Shown piece by piece: positions 60,541 to 64,000 of a stretch of DNA of 64,000 nucleotides (the first letter of the stretch is position 1; every line of letters begins with the position of its first letter). Position numbers and translations under genes: made by a program. This DNA comes from Hofstenia miamia (lineage: Eukaryota > Xenacoelomorpha > Acoela > Hofsteniidae). A model generated the notes under the pieces. That model was given only the letters and a program-made list of their open reading frames with translations, was not told where the DNA came from and made no database searches. Location: NCBI GenBank assembly GCA_900660155.1, contig CABFPE010000339.1:694145-758144 (forward strand), written 5' to 3'.

Positions 60541-61466
60541 CTTGTCGCAAAAATCGGGCAGTTGGGGGAGTTTTTGTTAATATTTTTTGTTATGTAGATC
60601 ACAGTGAGATTTGTAGAGCAAATAATAACGTAACCAAAGATGATAATTAAATTTTTTTAAAAAACCGCGGAAATACTAATTTGTGCTCGTGTTTAATTTA
60701 GTCATCCAGAACAAACGAGAAATTGTTAAATTTCTATATCACAGCATCACCCATGATTCCAGTTTTTTATACCCGGCATCAAGCATGCTAAAGACTAGCT
60801 TCTACAGAAAATTTAAAGTTCTTTAAGTGGTGAATAACTCAAAAGAAAAGCTGTAAATGGCCTTCCTGTGAAAATTTTGGACATGAAAAGTAAAGATGAA
60901 CAAATTTAGCTTTTAAAAAACCCATTTTTTCAGAACGAGACATAGCATTAATGCGTTGGTTAGCTGAAAAGGCCAATGAAAAAGTCGCCAAAGCTCTGTC
61001 CAAAAGTTGACGATTTGGGATTTTATTTAAAATTATCTCTGAAGAAACGATTAACAGTCTAAAATATTGCGAGATAGTGTTGGAGTTTATTTCATATGCA
61101 AATGCTTTATACCGAACGGCTGGATATTGGAACAAGATGGCGAAACACTCACACTCCCGCTAAACATGTCTGAAAATGACATTCTAAATCTGCCATCGCC
61201 ACCAAATTCTCCAAATATCAATCCGATGGAAAACGTGAGGACTATCCTCAAGAACTTCAAAGAAAAAAAATCCACTTACGAAGGCGAAAAAATCCAAGAA
61301 GTGCAATATGAAATTGCACCGATCATACATAAAAATTTGATGAACAGAAAATTTGTAAAAATTAAACCAATTCATTCTGCTATTACTCCCACTTTTCTGT
61401 TTGTAAATATGGTCATCCATTTGTGTGAAAATTAAATTTTCCTGAGTCCCATCTTTTTGCGACAAG
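60541..61466 (+). mobile_element. Degenerate Tc1/mariner-like element
   Basis: Both ends are recognisable: the left starts CTTGTCGCAAAAATCGGGCA and the reverse complement of the right is CTTGTCGCAAAAAGATGGGA, 13 identical bases then similar. Inside, the plus strand carries the C-terminal half of a transposase. TINSLKYCEIVLEFISYANA (about 61048-61110) corresponds to the MNSEKYIEIL..NLLPYA segment. After a frameshift come PNGWILEQDGE (catalytic-D region, about 61112-61145) and SPPNSPNINPMENVRTILKN (about 61185-61255), the P.SPDLNPIENLW block holding the last acidic residue (E). The N-terminal DNA-binding part is not recognisable, and 926 bp is short for a Tc1 element, so it is dead. A clean TA duplication is not visible at the right end. 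Confidence 0.75.
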
Positions 61467-61628
61467 CAAGATCTATTCATCTTAAAACTCAACATAATTG
61501 ATTTAGAAAGGTCAGAATTTGTTTAAATGTGAGAGAAAATCAGCAATAACACAGAATGTCTTTACAATGTGACTCAAAATGTACTTAAGACGTAATCCAT
61601 TTTAATAACTGTTTAATAACCTTATAAA

Positions 61629-61867
61629 CAGTGGCGTATGCAAGGAGGAACTTGGTGGAATGACCCACCCCCACACCCCGTCACGTGCTCAAATTTGACT
61701 TTGACTGGTAAAATCAAAAATTTTTAGGTAAAAAAATTGAAAAATTTAAAATCTAAGATCGTGAAATGCCTTTTTTCTCAATATTTTCAAAAATCTTCGC
61801 GAGGCTTCGCTCCGCTTTTGGTCATAACTAAGATGTCTCGCCCTCAGAAAATCCTGCTTACGTCACT
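61629..61867. mobile_element. hAT-like MITE (about 239 bp)
   Basis: The left end is CAGTGGCGTATGCAAGGAGG; the reverse complement of the right end is AGTGACGTAAGCAGGATT, so the terminal repeats match imperfectly. Flanks CTTATAAA (61621-61628) and ATTATAAA (61868-61875) agree at seven of eight bases. The last G of the canonical CTG end seems to be lost. The ends resemble those of 53633-53780, so the two are probably the same broad family, with different interiors. Confidence 0.7.
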
Positions 61868-62518
61868 ATTATAAAGAATATCTTTTGTTGAATAACATGC
61901 AGACTTCCAGAAGAAGTTGCAAATAACTTCAATGTAATTCTGCTACATATGCAAGGATTACACACTTGTTCCTATCAGAAATCAAGAAACCGATTTTATG
62001 CTCGCTCAGTTGAGGCACGTTACTAAAACCGGAGAGATTAAACCGAACGTTTTTGTTAAGAATTTACAAAGGTTTATGTTTTATGGATTATTTATATACA
62101 TCTTAAGAATGTAGTAGATGAAGTAAACGCTATAAGTTTAGTAAAGGTTATATGTGAATTTTGCGAGTATTTTTATCGAATTGCATTAAAAGATAAGAAG
62201 CAGAAACTTTTGTGATAATTTTAGAATTAGTACAATTCAACAATAATTATTTGATAAAGGTTATATACATAATTGAACTGAAGAAATATTTGCAATAGAT
62301 AAAATGTATACAACAACCACAGTAATTCATCAATTAAACATTCACCAATAGATATGTTATTGTTCCACGAAATCCAGATTGCCTAATATGTTTGGAGGAA
62401 GATGTTTGAAAATGCACATTAAAGGGCTGGTTCTGCTTTTAAGGGATAACTAAGCTCTTTAAGGTTTATAAAAAGCACTCATAAAATACAGCAAAGGTAA
62501 CCACTGCAATTGTAAGCA

Positions 62519-62580
62519 GGGTTGTTTTTTAAAACGTTTTCCCGAATTAAACAAAAACATGATTTTGATATTTTTTTCCC
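62519..62580. repeat. Possible hAT-like left end
   Basis: CAGGGTTGTTTTTTAAAACG resembles the CAGGGTTG-type hAT terminus (compare 48590). No partner end was found in the remaining 1.4 kb. Confidence 0.25.
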
Positions 62581-63284
62581 AAAATTGCTTAAAAATACAA
62601 TAATATTTGCAAAAATTCGTCCTCGGTAGGAAAGTATATTAAAAGTTATGAAATGTGAATATATATAAAAATTGTCTGTCTGTTATGTATAAGTAAATTC
62701 AAACAAAAATCTATAGAACAACGGATTTACGCATTTTCCATTGTACATAGCACTAGAATCATTGTAGCCTTATTTAGATATGCAGTATTTGCCCTTCATG
62801 AAGAATTATACATAATTATATACCTGTGTACTAGATTTCAAACTTTTTTATTAATTTTGTTTGAATTAGTATTAGTAGAAACATATACTGGCAACTTGTT
62901 AATATTGAAAAATTCTGTGCAACAAATATGTAATACAGAACTCGGGATTATTGAAATTTTGTGTTTCAATCAGCCAGTTTGGCAGGTAATTACCATTACC
63001 ATTTACTTGAATAAAAAACAAAAAACATTGCTGTTTTTTCAAGGTGTTTTAAACATGCAGAAATACATTAGATGACCTTTCTAAAATAAGGAAAACAATA
63101 ATTTCATTTAAAATAAGTTATGATAGAATATATGCAGCTAGCTAATTACAAGCATTCGCTGATTATTTAGTAAAGTAACGTTAAGAAAAAATTTGCAAAG
63201 AAACCATAAATATATGTTCAAAGAAGCACGCAAAAATGAAAAATACATACAAACTCAAGAAAGTTAATTACTAGTATGTTAAAA

Positions 63285-63430
63285 TCAAGGTTGGAACTTA
63301 TTTTTGGACCTGCCCAACCCAGGCCAACCCGGCCCGTAGCTACGAACATCATAAAAAATTTGCCAGACACAGCCATCATCCCATGTAGTTTTTCAAAAAC
63401 CGCCCCACACCGGCGCTCAACCCATATTTG
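63285..63430. repeat. GC-rich hAT-like subterminal fragment
   Basis: CCTGCCCAACCCAGGCCAAC followed by CCGGCCCG, and CGCCCCACACCGGCGCTC near 63400, form a GC island in AT-rich DNA. They share the CCCGAACC/CCAACCCGG vocabulary of 37.6 and 14.6 kb. No ends were identified. Confidence 0.25.
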
Positions 63431-64000
63431 CTTCAATTTATCTCGCAACTTATAGTCCAATAATCATCACGTTACCAAATATAGGAACAAAATTCTAGAA
63501 AATCAAAGTACATGGGAAAACAACAAACCCAATAAAAAATTAAGATCCTAGAATAGTTTGGCATAATTCATTTCTACGTTTTGTCAGTTAATGCATTTTT
63601 TGATTACGAATTAAATTCAAGGACATGTATTACAATTAACTAAAATGTATGAAATAAAAAATTTCACTTTATAAAATTTTTTTCTTGCTTTTCTTACTAA
63701 AATTTACGATTCTCGCTACATCATATTTTATTGACAACATTGCCAGAGTCCTTAGTTTCACATATAATACTTTGCAAAGCATTGTGTGCATTTGTTTTGA
63801 ACTCAATATAATTTCTAAAGCTTTTTTATGAAATACTTCACTTTTAGTTTATAAAAACTCATATTTCCTAATAACCTCCAAAACCATGGACCCAAGGAAA
63901 TTGCACCTCGCCCTTTAAGGCCGGTACTGATTATCATGATGGGTGGTAACTGTTACGTTAATTTGATATTAACTATCGTATGAGTACAACAAGTTTCCAT

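Larger units (their letters stand above)
61876..64000. other. AT-rich non-coding stretch
   Basis: Only the possible hAT-like pieces at 62519 and 63285 are distinguishable. Confidence 0.5.

Overview
The window looks like strongly AT-rich intergenic DNA from an invertebrate animal genome assembled to draft level. Four N gaps, isolated single Ns, long TA and AAT microsatellites, dead LINEs and many short non-autonomous DNA transposons all point that way. I cannot name the species or phylum from this sequence. No operon-like structure, CRISPR array, rRNA, convincing tRNA, or virus-like or LTR element was recognised.

Only one convincing host gene is present: an apparently intronless minus-strand reading frame at about 46.15-47.27 kb. 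It encodes a KCTD-like protein with a BTB/T1 domain and a long C-terminal region that I do not recognise. Everything else with coding character is a decayed transposon.

Layout. 0-5 kb: a broken hAT-like end, then featureless AT-rich DNA. 5.0-5.4 kb: the 3' end of a LINE carrying an AAT expansion. 7.8 kb: a perfect hairpin. 9.7-11.6 kb: a Tc1-like end followed by a decayed plus-strand LINE. 11.8-13.5 kb: a minus-strand LINE remnant (R2/R4-like C terminus) split by a complete 412-bp hAT-like element. 14.7-15.95 kb: a 1250-bp hAT-like element with a perfect 8-bp target duplication. 24.0-25.65 kb: a three-unit tandem array. 26.6-27.0 kb: a fragment of an uncharacterised transposon-type protein. 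27.0-27.35 kb: another complete hAT-like element. 28.1-30.4 kb: two adjacent fragments of the same R2/R4-like LINE family. 31.3-33.0 kb: scattered telomere-like words. 33.7-37.0 kb: two divergently oriented LINE remnants. 37.6-39.1 kb: a partial hAT-like element. 41.6-44.3 kb: inverted motifs that may bound an element. 43.16-43.57 and 44.58-44.99 kb: an exact 408-bp duplication ending at a 1-kb gap. 46-47.3 kb: the KCTD-like gene. 48.5 kb, 53.6 kb, 54.1 kb, 59.7-60.4 kb, 60.5-61.5 kb and 61.6-61.9 kb: further small DNA transposons, several with intact ends and target duplications.

The window therefore reads as a transposon graveyard with one gene. Nothing in it amounts to a clear new multi-gene system. 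The items most worth following are the orphan KCTD-like gene, the set of hAT-like elements defined by terminal repeats and 8-bp duplications, and the duplications that abut Ns and may be assembly artefacts. All alignments were made by eye.
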